From NCBI RefSeq assembly GCF_007786455.1, contig NZ_VNJK01000001.1, positions 916,476-980,475 of the forward strand: DNA of 64,000 bases. The letters run 5' to 3'. The position numbers and the translations under genes are program-made. Below the pieces are notes generated by a model. It was not told the origin of the DNA and made no database searches. It worked only from the letters and a program-made list of their open reading frames with translations. Origin of the DNA: Paenibacillus agilis. Its GTDB lineage: Bacteria; Bacillota; Bacilli; Paenibacillales; Paenibacillaceae. Shown piece after piece: positions 17,822 to 29,210 of this stretch (position 1 is its first letter; every line of letters begins with the position of its first letter).

Positions 17822-18394
17822 CTATATTATCATTTCTTCGATTTCATTTATGTAGTAAGCATACACTTGCTTCTCGTCTACGTGGTAAACGTTCATTAAT
17901 TGTGAATCAGGATCGAAATTTAAAATTCTACAGGGAATGCTGAGTTTAACGCCATGGCCTTTGTTAATATGCAGGCGAATGAGTCGCTGCTTCTGGATAT
18001 GATCATTGATTTGTTCCATTAAGCTAGGCGGTGATTGCTGCTCTTGTTGTTGCAATGGAGCGTGTTTCGTCGTTGTTAGTGATATTTTTTTCTTATTACA
18101 TTCAATACTTTGCTTCTCCAAAGCGTTAGAATGTGGGGTTGGTTTGAACAACTTCTGCCCAGTGCTGCTGCTTCCAAACGGGGGAGCTGCAAGGTTGTGC
18201 TGTTGCATCAACTCCATCAAGTCTAGTAGTGAGCCGATCTCTGCGCCTGATTGAATCTTCATATCCAATATGTCAGCATCACGGTTCAGCAAGTGGAGAA
18301 GCTTCTCCATAGCGGCAGCGTTAGAAGGTCCCTGTATTAAGATGTCGATTGAAAATTTGTGAACCGAATGTTGTGCCTTCTTCAACTGAGTCAT
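17822..18394 (-). CDS. Hypothetical protein (190 aa)
   Basis: Not recognised. The N-terminal half is helical and polar (about residues 10-70), the middle (75-130) is low in complexity and rich in Gln, Ser, Lys and Pro and probably disordered, and the last ~60 residues form a beta-rich segment (IRLHINKGHGVKLSIPCRILNFD, then MNVYHVDEKQVYAYYINEIEEM). The C-terminal pattern resembles small ligand- or RNA-binding beta domains such as Sm-like folds, which is only a suggestion. An AAGGAGAA ribosome site 9 bases before the ATG and a strong terminator support a real gene. No membrane segment. Confidence 0.75.
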   Translation of the reverse strand: MTQLKKAQHSVHKFSIDILIQGPSNAAAMEKLLHLLNRDADILDMKIQSGAEIGSLLDLMELMQQHNLAAPPFGSSSTGQKLFKPTPHSNALEKQSIECNKKKISLTTTKHAPLQQQEQQSPPSLMEQINDHIQKQRLIRLHINKGHGVKLSIPCRILNFDPDSQLMNVYHVDEKQVYAYYINEIEEMII

Positions 18395-18590
18395 TGTTCC
18401 TAGTTCTCCTTACAGTGGTGAGTAGCTTGATGGATCTTATTATATTATGGTTTTTGTTTAAAAAATAGTGTTTTTCTTAAAATCAATCGAGGTGAAAAGC
18501 TTCCTTTTCAACATATATCCTGTTCCTGCATATGTTGTGGGGACCGTATAAATGCTGCTGGATAGCGGTATAAAAGGAGGTTGCTGACCC

Positions 18591-18893
18591 GTGGTTCATA
18601 TTGTGCCGATAACAGAACAGGGCAAGACATTTATCGGAATAGAAGTGCTGCTGCCTAAAACGACATTATTAGTTATAACGTCTGAGCGTGGATATATTAT
18701 GTGTGGGGCACTTGATGTAGGGTTGCTTAATGAGAAGTTAAAGGATCGCCGTATACTAGCAGGTCGTGCTGTAGGAGTAAAAACGCTTGAGCAGCTTTGG
18801 GAGGCGCCGTTGGAATCGATAACCGATGAAGCTGCCAGTATAGGCGTAAAGGTTGGAATGGCCGGTAAAGAGGCCCTGCTTCTTATGTCGTAG
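18591..18893 (+). CDS. yunC: YunC family protein (DUF1805)
   Basis: A 100-residue protein of the DUF1805/YunC family, structurally known but functionally unassigned. Characteristic segments are LLVITSERGYIMCGALDVGLLNEKL and AGRAVGVKTLEQL. The start is a GTG with AAGGAGG 10 bases upstream. It stands alone, divergent from the 190-residue orphan and convergent with mtnA. Confidence 0.85.
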   Translation: MVHIVPITEQGKTFIGIEVLLPKTTLLVITSERGYIMCGALDVGLLNEKLKDRRILAGRAVGVKTLEQLWEAPLESITDEAASIGVKVGMAGKEALLLMS

Positions 18894-18936
18894 AGCTTAC
18901 TTATGTGTATGAAAAAGGGATGGACGGCAAAATAAA

Positions 18937-18966
18937 AAGAGCGGGCTTAGGAGTTAGTCCGCTCTT
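18937..18966. terminator. Hairpin terminator between yunC and mtnA
   Basis: AAGAGCGGGCT (18937-18947) pairs with AGTCCGCTCTT (18956-18966) with one G-U pair and an 8-base loop; an A-rich stretch precedes it, giving a T tract on the minus strand for mtnA. Confidence 0.7.
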
Positions 18967-18995
18967 CTTCGAAGCTATTGATATTGTAACCGCTT

Positions 18996-20126
18996 CTATT
19001 CGAAGATTTCTTTTAAGGAAATGTGATAGGGCGACTTAACAATTCCACGCTCTGTAATAATTGCCGTAACTAGCTCATTTGGCGTAACGTCAAAAGCGGG
19101 ATTAAATACCTGAATATGTTCAGGCGCCGTTCGTTTCCCGAACGCTTCCGTTATTTCTTTTTCATGACGTTCTTCAATAGGAATAAGGTCCCCTGAAGGC
19201 GTGTTCAAATCAATAGTAGATATAGGACAAGCGACATAGAAAGGTATGTTGTGAGCTTTAGCTAATACAGCTAGGCCATATGTCCCTATTTTATTGGCAA
19301 CATCACCATTAGCAGCAACGCGATCTGTTCCGACGATAACGGCTTGTACCCAGCCTTTTTGCATAACCATAGCGGCCATATTGTCACAAATTAAAGTGAC
19401 ATCAACGCCTGCCTGCTGCAATTCAAATGCTGTCAGTCTTGCGCCTTGAAGGACGGGCCTTGTTTCATCTGCAAACACTTTAAGTGAAATGCCACGTTCT
19501 TTTGCTAAATAAATGGGTGCAAGTGCAGTCCCATATTTGGCAGTAGCCAATCCGCCTGCATTGCAGTGCGTGAGAATACCCATTCCATCGCTAAACAAAG
19601 TTAGCGCATGCTCGCCAATTTGTCTGCATATCTCTTCATCTTCTCGGTGAATCGCGATTGCTTCTTGCAATAGTTGTTCGTTCAGCTGTTCAAGTGGAAC
19701 TTCTGTATTTGCTAATTCATGAGCACGGGCAGTCATGCGATCAAGTGCCCAGAACAAATTAACAGCAGTAGGGCGGGATGTTGCCAAATATGCAGCATGC
19801 TGCTCTACCTGGCGCAGCCATTCCTCAACTTGAACGACTTGGTCGTTGCGAATTCCAATTATAACGCCATATGCGGCAGTAATTCCGATTGCCGGTGCTC
19901 CGCGGACAACCATATCATAGATCGCCTGCCATACATCCTGCACGTCAGTAAGGCGAAGGAAATTAATTTCGTTCGGCAATGCTCGTTGGTCCAGAAGCTC
20001 AAGCACATCGTCTTCTGACCAGCGGACAGACTGGAGCTGTTCTCCAGTCGTGTGTCCTGAATTTTCACTTGATTCTACATATAATGGGTGTTCCTGTGAC
20101 GTAGTTGTGCTAGTAGGGTTCGTCAA
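18996..20126 (-). CDS. mtnA: Methylthioribose-1-phosphate isomerase
   Basis: A 376-residue cytoplasmic enzyme of the methionine salvage pathway that converts 5-methylthioribose 1-phosphate to the ribulose form. Family motifs are [13 protein letters not shown], the catalytic Cys segment [36 protein letters not shown] and the catalytic Asp segment [19 protein letters not shown]. The N-terminus (first ~30 residues, polar) is somewhat longer than in Bacillus subtilis. Its ATG overlaps the mtnK stop by 4 bases, so kinase and isomerase are translationally coupled and act in sequence. Confidence 0.96.
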   Translation of the reverse strand: MTNPTSTTTSQEHPLYVESSENSGHTTGEQLQSVRWSEDDVLELLDQRALPNEINFLRLTDVQDVWQAIYDMVVRGAPAIGITAAYGVIIGIRNDQVVQVEEWLRQVEQHAAYLATSRPTAVNLFWALDRMTARAHELANTEVPLEQLNEQLLQEAIAIHREDEEICRQIGEHALTLFSDGMGILTHCNAGGLATAKYGTALAPIYLAKERGISLKVFADETRPVLQGARLTAFELQQAGVDVTLICDNMAAMVMQKGWVQAVIVGTDRVAANGDVANKIGTYGLAVLAKAHNIPFYVACPISTIDLNTPSGDLIPIEERHEKEITEAFGKRTAPEHIQVFNPAFDVTPNELVTAIITERGIVKSPYHISLKEIFE

Positions 20127-21370
20127 GATGTATAAACTCCTTTATAAGCATGTTCACATATTGTAAACATCTCTTCAATTGAACGAATGCGGCGATTGGA
20201 CTTCACGAGTGCTGTACCAAGTTGCAGAGCGATACGCTGAGCACGCAGCTTGGCTGCTTGATCAGGAATGGATCCAACATCAGCTACATGAGCAAGCCCG
20301 ACGATGCGACGGATCATTTTGCTTCCTGTATATCCAATCGTATCTTGCAGAATTTGTTCCATGTATAAATCTTGATAGCCCTTTGTACGGGATATACGAT
20401 CAACGCCATGCTCATCCCATAAGCTGCGGAATTTCTCATCGAATCGATTCCATATTTCGCGGATAGTTGATAGCAAATAATTGCGATGTACTTCCCGCAG
20501 CTGCTCCTCATGGCTCCAATGCTCATGTCCTGCTGCATTAAGCAGTAAGTTAGCAAATATAGCACCGATATCGAAGCCGATAGGTCCATAGTAGGCGAAC
20601 TCTGGATCGATAACCTTCGTAGACTGCGGTGTGATGAAAATGCTTCCTGTATGAAGATCGCCGTGCAATAATGCTTGTGCACTCGTAAGGAACTTTTGAC
20701 GAAGCAATGCAACTTCAAGATGAAGTTTATGATCGGAACAAAGTTTGGCATGATCAGCGAGCAGTTGTTCATCGATATTATTATTTGGTGAATTTGTATA
20801 TGGATCATCAAAAATAAGATCTTCTGTTATTTTACATAGCTCAGGATTAATAAAGCGCTGCACGTGCAATTTCTTCTCTTGTTGATTCATGCCTAGATCA
20901 GATGAGAAGAAAAGGGTATGGGCTAAAAACTCTGAAATATGATCAGCAAATAAAGGATAACGGTTTCCTTCGATTAATCCTTTACGCATAATGACATGAT
21001 CACTTAGATCTTCCATAACCGTCATAGCCATTGTTTCATCATAGTAATGAACATGCGGTACAAGCTGTGGCACGAGCTTGCCCTGGAACAGCAGAGCATC
21101 ACTTTCAATACGTGCGCGTTCTAATGTCAGTGGCCAAGATTCGCCTACAACTTTGGCATAAGGCAGTGCCTGTTTCACAATAAGACTTGGTGTATGGGAA
21201 GCGGACTCCGAATGAGCGAGTCGTACACGAAACACAAGATTCAAGTTTCCGTCACCAATTTCATCACATATCAAATCATCAGTTGGATAAAATACATTTG
21301 TAACAGACCTAGCCACGTCAATCGCTTCTTCGACGGTAAGCGGATGATAAGCAGATGTGTTCTCTGTCAT
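20123..21370 (-). CDS. mtnK: Methylthioribose kinase
   Basis: A 415-residue kinase phosphorylating 5-methylthioribose in methionine salvage. Motifs of the family and the wider APH/choline-kinase fold are present: [10 protein letters not shown] (ATP loop), [21 protein letters not shown]-type lysine segment seen as [27 protein letters not shown], the catalytic loop [12 protein letters not shown] and the metal segment [17 protein letters not shown]. First gene of mtnK-mtnA. In Bacillus subtilis this operon carries an S-box riboswitch; I see no S-box motif in the 350 bases upstream here. Confidence 0.96.
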   Translation of the reverse strand: MTENTSAYHPLTVEEAIDVARSVTNVFYPTDDLICDEIGDGNLNLVFRVRLAHSESASHTPSLIVKQALPYAKVVGESWPLTLERARIESDALLFQGKLVPQLVPHVHYYDETMAMTVMEDLSDHVIMRKGLIEGNRYPLFADHISEFLAHTLFFSSDLGMNQQEKKLHVQRFINPELCKITEDLIFDDPYTNSPNNNIDEQLLADHAKLCSDHKLHLEVALLRQKFLTSAQALLHGDLHTGSIFITPQSTKVIDPEFAYYGPIGFDIGAIFANLLLNAAGHEHWSHEEQLREVHRNYLLSTIREIWNRFDEKFRSLWDEHGVDRISRTKGYQDLYMEQILQDTIGYTGSKMIRRIVGLAHVADVGSIPDQAAKLRAQRIALQLGTALVKSNRRIRSIEEMFTICEHAYKGVYTS

Positions 21371-21651
21371 AGGCTATGCGGCACCCCCTGAGCTATAATC
21401 ATACACGGTGAATAAAGGTATTTCTTGTAAACACGCTTTCGGAATAGTATATAGGATTTTATTTCCGATGGGAATACTATATTTTAAAAATGTTTCATTG
21501 TAATTGTAGTCGGGTAAGGAAGTGTAGTGCTGAAGCTATTGAAGGCACGAAACTGCTTGTATAGGAGTAGTGGGAAATACGTAGTAATGTAACAATATAC
21601 ATGGTAGCAATAGACAGGAACATTTTACAAGTTAAAACATGAAAAAAAGTA
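21371..21651. other. Divergent intergenic region between mtnK and dps
   Basis: No gene is recognised. A small dyad ATAGTA/TACTAT is embedded in near-repeats GGAATAGTATAT (21441-21452) and GGAATACTATAT (21471-21482) upstream of mtnK and could be part of an operator. No SAM riboswitch pattern (GAGGGA/K-turn) was found on the minus strand. Confidence 0.35.
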
Positions 21652-21680
21652 TTGAATTAGTTTCATTTCTATATTAGAAT
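21652..21680 (+). promoter_or_regulatory. Sigma-A promoter of dps
   Basis: TTGAAT (21652-21657), a 17-base spacer and TAGAAT (21675-21680) lie 44 bases upstream of the start codon. The -10 box is overlapped by the PerR box. Confidence 0.75.
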
Positions 21681-21688
21681 AATTATAA
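21674..21688 (+). promoter_or_regulatory. PerR box over the dps -10 region
   Basis: TTAGAATAATTATAA matches the PerR consensus TTATAATNATTATAA with a single mismatch. It covers the -10 box, so PerR would block transcription until peroxide inactivates it, as known for mrgA in Bacillus subtilis. Confidence 0.75.
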
Positions 21689-21723
21689 ATTAAAAATTAG
21701 TTCAATTAACGGAGGTAACAATC

Positions 21724-22176
21724 ATGACAAACGTAGCCGTACAACAAAGCATCCAAACTCTTTTGAATCAGCAAGTTGCCAATCTAAATGTTCTATATGT
21801 AAAGCTTCACAGCTATCACTGGTTCGTTAAAGGACCAATGTTCTTCCAACTTCATGAGAAATTCGAAGAGCTTTATAATGAGATCACATTGAAAATGGAT
21901 GATGTTGCAGAGCGTTTGCTGACGATTGGGGGCAAACCGCACTCCACATTGAAGCAATACTTGGAGCATACAACGATTCAAGAATCTACTGGCAATGAAA
22001 ATGCAGAACAAATGGTGAAGCAGCTCGTAGCAGACTTGAAACAACTCGTTTCGGAGTTTGAGCAAGCTATGGAAGCAGCTGAAGAAGCAAACGATGAGGC
22101 TACTGGGGATGTGTTCCTTGGGATGAAAGCTGATTTCGAAAAGCATGTATGGATGTTTGAAGCTTACTTAGGATAA
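21724..22176 (+). CDS. dps: Dps/MrgA family ferritin-like DNA-protection protein
   Basis: A 150-residue four-helix miniferritin that oxidises and stores iron and protects DNA from peroxide. The inter-subunit ferroxidase residues lie in KLHSYHWFVKG (His) and FFQLHEKFEELYNEI plus MDDVAERLL (His, Asp, Glu). Length and motif spacing are standard. GGAGG precedes the ATG. The PerR box and promoter upstream make it the counterpart of Bacillus mrgA. A good terminator follows, so it is monocistronic. Confidence 0.96.
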   Translation: MTNVAVQQSIQTLLNQQVANLNVLYVKLHSYHWFVKGPMFFQLHEKFEELYNEITLKMDDVAERLLTIGGKPHSTLKQYLEHTTIQESTGNENAEQMVKQLVADLKQLVSEFEQAMEAAEEANDEATGDVFLGMKADFEKHVWMFEAYLG

Positions 22177-22242
22177 TTCTGGTCAAAATTCAATGCTTAT
22201 TCAGCACATAATGCTGCATCGATATTAGGCGAGCATATTGCG

Positions 22243-22272
22243 AGCGCATCCTTATTTGGGATGCGCTTTTTG
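22243..22272 (+). terminator. Terminator of dps
   Basis: AGCGCATCC (22243-22251) pairs perfectly with GGATGCGCT (22259-22267) around a 7-base loop and is followed by T4-5. Confidence 0.85.
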
Positions 22273-22359
22273 GCGTTATGGAAATTGTATAACATATCTG
22301 TTACGAACTGTTCATACCTATATGATGCTGTATCCTTTACTTAAAGAAGGGATGATGTC

Positions 22360-23142
22360 ATGAGAGGAAGACGAACAAAGTGCTATTTGTTAGCTATTGT
22401 ATTATCGATAACTGTTATGCTCCCCGCGATGGGGGCAGCTGCTGGAGGATTAACAACGTCTGCGACTCCATGTTCTACACCACCTTCTAATCAAGCCCAA
22501 TCTCCAATCGTTATCGAGCCTTCCTTTACATTGCTGCCAGCCTCCAAACAAATTTCGTTCTATTATCCAGCCTTTTCTCCAGTCGTTGAAAATACGGGCA
22601 GGGAAATTGAGATTTTTGAGAACGTGAGTGAGCCCCCATCTTTAGGAAAAGTTACAGTAAATCATGTTGATTATTATTTAGAGCAATTCCACTTTCACTC
22701 CAATGCAGAACATCATCTAAAGTTTTCCCATCAGCCTGCCGTAGAGTATCCACTTGAAATTCATTTTGTTCATAAAGAAGCTCCAGATCCATCAAATCCG
22801 AATAAAGTGCGTGGAACAGTCGTTGTTGCTGTATTTATTGAAGCGGGAAGCGCTAGCGGCGAACTTGCAACTATTTTCGATAACTTGCCTACCGTGCCGC
22901 ATACTACTTATACCCTTAATGATGTGATCAATTTAAATTATTTAATCCCAGAAGGAACGTTTTATCAATACAAGGGTTCGTTAACAACGCCGGATTACTG
23001 TGAAGGGGTACAGTGGTACGTATTCGAAGAGCCGATCACATTGACTGCAGCACATATACAAAACCTAAAGGCAATCTATCCCAATAATGATCGGGCGATT
23101 CAAGATCGAAATAATCGAGTTATTTATAGAGGTTCGCATTAA
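22360..23142 (+). CDS. Secreted alpha-type carbonic anhydrase
   Basis: A 260-residue exported zinc enzyme that hydrates CO2. A signal peptide covers about residues 1-28 (cleavage after MGAAA). The active site is intact: QSPI at 47-50, zinc ligands His111 and His113 in EQFHFHSNAEH, His135 in LEIHFVH, and the Thr loop GSLTTPDYCEGVQW. A probable disulfide joins Cys38 and the Cys of that loop. Oddities: the usual N-terminal W-Y-G-x-GP-W segment ahead of QSPI is missing, with only about 20 mature residues before it, and the usual TTPPC/SEGV loop reads TTPDYCEGV. Function is still likely because metal and Thr residues are kept. Single gene, after its own start region and before a terminator. Confidence 0.9.
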   Translation: MRGRRTKCYLLAIVLSITVMLPAMGAAAGGLTTSATPCSTPPSNQAQSPIVIEPSFTLLPASKQISFYYPAFSPVVENTGREIEIFENVSEPPSLGKVTVNHVDYYLEQFHFHSNAEHHLKFSHQPAVEYPLEIHFVHKEAPDPSNPNKVRGTVVVAVFIEAGSASGELATIFDNLPTVPHTTYTLNDVINLNYLIPEGTFYQYKGSLTTPDYCEGVQWYVFEEPITLTAAHIQNLKAIYPNNDRAIQDRNNRVIYRGSH

Positions 23143-23153
23143 GTCTATCGCGG

Positions 23154-23189
23154 AACTCCCTAGTCGATATGTCGATGAAGGGAGTTTTT
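23154..23189 (+). terminator. Terminator of the carbonic anhydrase gene
   Basis: AACTCCCT (23154-23161) pairs with AGGGAGTT (23179-23186), followed by a T run to 23189. An inner TCGATA/GTCGA stem fills the loop. Confidence 0.8.
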
Positions 23190-23507
23190 CTTATTTCCCA
23201 CATATAAGGCCGTGGATGATTGGAATAGGAAATAGTATTTTACTGTTTCAAAATAGACTAATCTTTGATTATGTATCGCTCTTATATTTTTTCAAAAGTG
23301 TCCGAAAAGTCACAAGTATTGAAAGAATAGATCGTAAGCAAGCATCTGTTGGCGGTATATGTTATAGTTACATGACGGTTTAGCTTGTATAATAGCTGTT
23401 TATGATGAAAGTATGGCGAAAATGTCGAACTAGTGCTACTTATATGTTCAATTCGCGAAAGCTTGCTGGAAAAGTTGAAATACACGACCTAAACCTATAA
23501 AATCATG
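23190..23507. other. Intergenic region upstream of the suf promoter
   Basis: About 320 AT-rich bases between the carbonic anhydrase terminator and the suf promoter. I see no gene with a ribosome site and no conserved RNA element. Confidence 0.4.
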
Positions 23508-23536
23508 TTGAGAATCACTGAGAATCACTTTATAAT
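23508..23536 (+). promoter_or_regulatory. Sigma-A promoter of sufCDSUB with tandem repeat in the spacer
   Basis: TTGAGA (23508-23513), exactly 17 bases, and a perfect TATAAT (23531-23536). A 10-bp direct repeat GAGAATCACT occurs twice in tandem (23510-23519, 23520-23529), filling the space between the two boxes. This is a likely binding site for a regulator. The start codon of sufC lies about 100 bases downstream. Confidence 0.8.
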
Positions 23537-23643
23537 AAATACTATGTGATAAATGTTATAGAAATTTTGCTTTCTATAATTTGTGAACAACTCATTTTTA
23601 ATAAAATCAACACTTACTCTCAATTAGTGGAGGTACTACACAC

Positions 23644-24426
23644 ATGGCGACTCAATTTGTCATTGATGGTCTGAAGGCGACCATTGAAGGTAAAGAAATT
23701 TTGAAAGGTATCAACCTTGAAATGAAGGGCGGCGAAGTGCACGCTATCATGGGACCAAACGGTACTGGTAAAAGTACATTGGCTTCCGCATTGATGGGCC
23801 ACCCGAAATATGAAGTAACAGATGGTAAAGTTACACTTGATGGCGAAGATGTACTTGAAATGGAAGTAGACGAGCGTGCTCGTGCAGGTCTATTCCTTGC
23901 AATGCAATATCCAAGTGAAATTGCTGGTGTAACGAACTCTGACTTCTTGCGCAGTGCTATCAATGCTCGTCGCGGTGAAGGCAATGAAATTTCCCTTATC
24001 AAGTTCATCCGTCAAATGGAAGGCAAAATGAAAGAACTTGAGATGAACCAAGAGTTCGCTCACCGTTACTTGAACGAAGGCTTCTCCGGTGGTGAGAAGA
24101 AGCGTAACGAAATTCTTCAAATGATGCTGTTGGATCCAAAAATTGTCGTACTCGATGAGATCGACTCCGGTCTTGATATCGATGCTTTGCGTATTGTTGC
24201 TAACGGTGTTAACGCTATGCGCAGCGAAGAACGCGGCTTCCTTATCATTACGCACTATCAACGTCTATTGAACTACATCACACCTGACTACGTTCACGTT
24301 ATGATGCAAGGTCGCATCGTGAAGTCTGGTGGACCAGAACTTGCTCAACGTCTAGAAGCTGAAGGTTACGACTGGATCAAAGAAGAGTTGGGTATCGAAG
24401 ACGAGACAGTAGGACAAGACGAATAG
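23644..24426 (+). CDS. sufC: Fe-S cluster assembly ATPase SufC
   Basis: A 260-residue ABC-type ATPase of the SUF iron-sulfur assembly scaffold SufBCD. It shows Walker A GPNGTGKST, the signature EGFSGGEKKRNEIL, Walker B VVLDEIDSGLDID and an ITHYQRLL switch His. GGAGG precedes the ATG. First gene of sufC-sufD-sufS-sufU-sufB, the standard Firmicute order. The operon is the essential Fe-S machinery in Bacillales. Confidence 0.98.
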   Translation: MATQFVIDGLKATIEGKEILKGINLEMKGGEVHAIMGPNGTGKSTLASALMGHPKYEVTDGKVTLDGEDVLEMEVDERARAGLFLAMQYPSEIAGVTNSDFLRSAINARRGEGNEISLIKFIRQMEGKMKELEMNQEFAHRYLNEGFSGGEKKRNEILQMMLLDPKIVVLDEIDSGLDIDALRIVANGVNAMRSEERGFLIITHYQRLLNYITPDYVHVMMQGRIVKSGGPELAQRLEAEGYDWIKEELGIEDETVGQDE

Positions 24427-24462
24427 TCGTAATCAATGACGGACAGGAGGAGCGATAGACCG

Positions 24463-27402
<2,940 letters not shown>

Positions 27403-27460
27403 ATCGAAGTCAGTTGAGCCAACAAGGTTCAGGTGACATTACTGAAGGAGGTATACGGTG

Positions 27461-28858
27461 ATGGCTAAATCAATGCCGGAAATGGAAGAGTATAAGTATG
27501 GCTTCCGAGATAATCACCAAGCGATTTTTCAATCGGGTAAAGGCTTAACACCTGAAGTCGTACAAGAAATTTCGCGCATTAAGAACGAGCCACAATGGAT
27601 GCTGGACTTCCGTATGAAGTCTTTGAAGCAGTTCGAGAAAATGGAAACACCTCGTTGGGGCGGAGACTTGGATGGATTGGACTTCAATGATATCCAATAC
27701 TATGTTCGTCCATCTGAGAAACAAGGTAAGACGTGGGAAGAAGTTCCTACGGAAATCAAAGAGACGTTCGATAAACTTGGTATTCCTGAAGCGGAACAAA
27801 AGTTCCTTGCAGGTGTATCTGCTCAGTACGAATCTGAGGTTGTATACCACAGCATGCAAAAGGAGCTTGAAGATCAAGGCGTAATCTTTACAGATACGGA
27901 TACTGCTCTTCGTGAGCATCCTGAAATTTTCAAAGAGTACTTCGGTACTGTTGTTCCAATCGCAGACAACAAATTCTCTGCTTTGAACAGTGCGGTGTGG
28001 TCCGGCGGAAGCTTCATCTACGTGCCTAAAGGCGTGAAGTGTGAAATTCCATTGCAGGCTTACTTCCGTATCAACTCGGAAAACATGGGTCAGTTCGAGC
28101 GTACGCTTATCATCGCAGACGAAGATAGCTTCGTGCACTACGTAGAAGGTTGTACAGCTCCTGTCTACAGCACAAACTCTCTTCACTCTGCAGTTGTTGA
28201 AATCATCGTGAAGAAGAACGCTCGCGTTCGCTACACGACGATTCAGAACTGGGCACCAAACATTTATAACTTGGTTACAAAGCGTGCTGTATGCGAAGAG
28301 AACGCAAATATGGAGTGGGTTGATGGTAACATCGGCTCCAAGTTGACAATGAAATACCCTGCAGTTATTTTGAAAGGTCGCGGCGCTAAAGGTTCCGTAC
28401 TTTCCATTGCTGTAGCAGGTAAAGGTCAACACCAAGATGCGGGTGCTAAGATGATTCACTTGGCTCCAGATACAACATCAACAATTGTATCCAAGTCGAT
28501 CTCGAAACATGGCGGTAAAGTAACATACCGTGGTCTTGCTCAATTCGGACGTAACTCCGATGGAGCTAAGTCGAACGTAAAATGTGACACGCTTATCCTT
28601 GATAACGAGTCCACTTCCGATACAATTCCGTACAACGAGATTCTGAATGACAACATCACGCTTGAGCATGAAGCGACAGTATCTAAGGTATCTGAAGAGC
28701 AACTCTTCTACCTAATGAGCCGCGGATTGACTGAAGATGAAGCAACTCAGATGATCGTTATGGGCTTCATCGAGCCATTCACGAAAGAATTGCCGATGGA
28801 GTATGCGGTTGAGATGAATCGCTTGATCAAGTTCGAGATGGAAGGCAGTATTGGGTAA
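27461..28858 (+). CDS. sufB: Fe-S cluster assembly protein SufB
   Basis: A 465-residue scaffold protein on which clusters are built with SufC and SufD. Typical segments are [29 protein letters not shown] (seen in part as [18 protein letters not shown]), [21 protein letters not shown], and the C-terminal [29 protein letters not shown] lies 8 bases before the ATG at 27461. Last gene of the operon, closed by a strong terminator. Confidence 0.98.
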   Translation: MAKSMPEMEEYKYGFRDNHQAIFQSGKGLTPEVVQEISRIKNEPQWMLDFRMKSLKQFEKMETPRWGGDLDGLDFNDIQYYVRPSEKQGKTWEEVPTEIKETFDKLGIPEAEQKFLAGVSAQYESEVVYHSMQKELEDQGVIFTDTDTALREHPEIFKEYFGTVVPIADNKFSALNSAVWSGGSFIYVPKGVKCEIPLQAYFRINSENMGQFERTLIIADEDSFVHYVEGCTAPVYSTNSLHSAVVEIIVKKNARVRYTTIQNWAPNIYNLVTKRAVCEENANMEWVDGNIGSKLTMKYPAVILKGRGAKGSVLSIAVAGKGQHQDAGAKMIHLAPDTTSTIVSKSISKHGGKVTYRGLAQFGRNSDGAKSNVKCDTLILDNESTSDTIPYNEILNDNITLEHEATVSKVSEEQLFYLMSRGLTEDEATQMIVMGFIEPFTKELPMEYAVEMNRLIKFEMEGSIG

Positions 28859-28935
28859 CTTATTAGGAACTATAAGTTTCTGATTTGATGTACAAATGCC
28901 TATAATGTATCCCGTAATATAAACACAAGTAATTG

Positions 28936-28976
28936 AAAAAAAGCGTGCCCGAATGTTTCGGGTACGCTTTTTTTTT
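28936..28976. terminator. Terminator of the suf operon
   Basis: An A7-GCGT-G-CCCGA arm pairs with TCGGG-TACGC-T9 around a 5-base loop, giving a long stem followed by a T run. Confidence 0.9.
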
Positions 28977-29210
28977 CTATGCTGCTCCAGTGCTTGTATA
29001 TACAAGGAAATCATGTTATTCAAACGAAACTTAAATTTTTTATATTTCAATGTAAACCTATATGCTAACAAGCAGAAAAACAAAAAAACGCTTCAAAATA
29101 GAACTAAAAGTAAAATAATGTTATATATGATTATTTTTGAGATTTAATGTTTAGACATATCAATTGAAACCATATACTTTATAGGTACAACAGAGAAAAG
29201 AGGATAAACA
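28977..29210. other. AT-rich intergenic region upstream of the secreted protein gene
   Basis: Very A+T-rich sequence with no ORF supported by a ribosome site. The composition differs clearly from the suf operon and continues into the next gene. Confidence 0.4.

Noticed and set aside
27545-28459. 304-codon minus-strand ORF opposite sufB
   Set aside because: It is a shadow of sufB; its translation is rich in Cys, Phe and His with no family pattern and no ribosome site.
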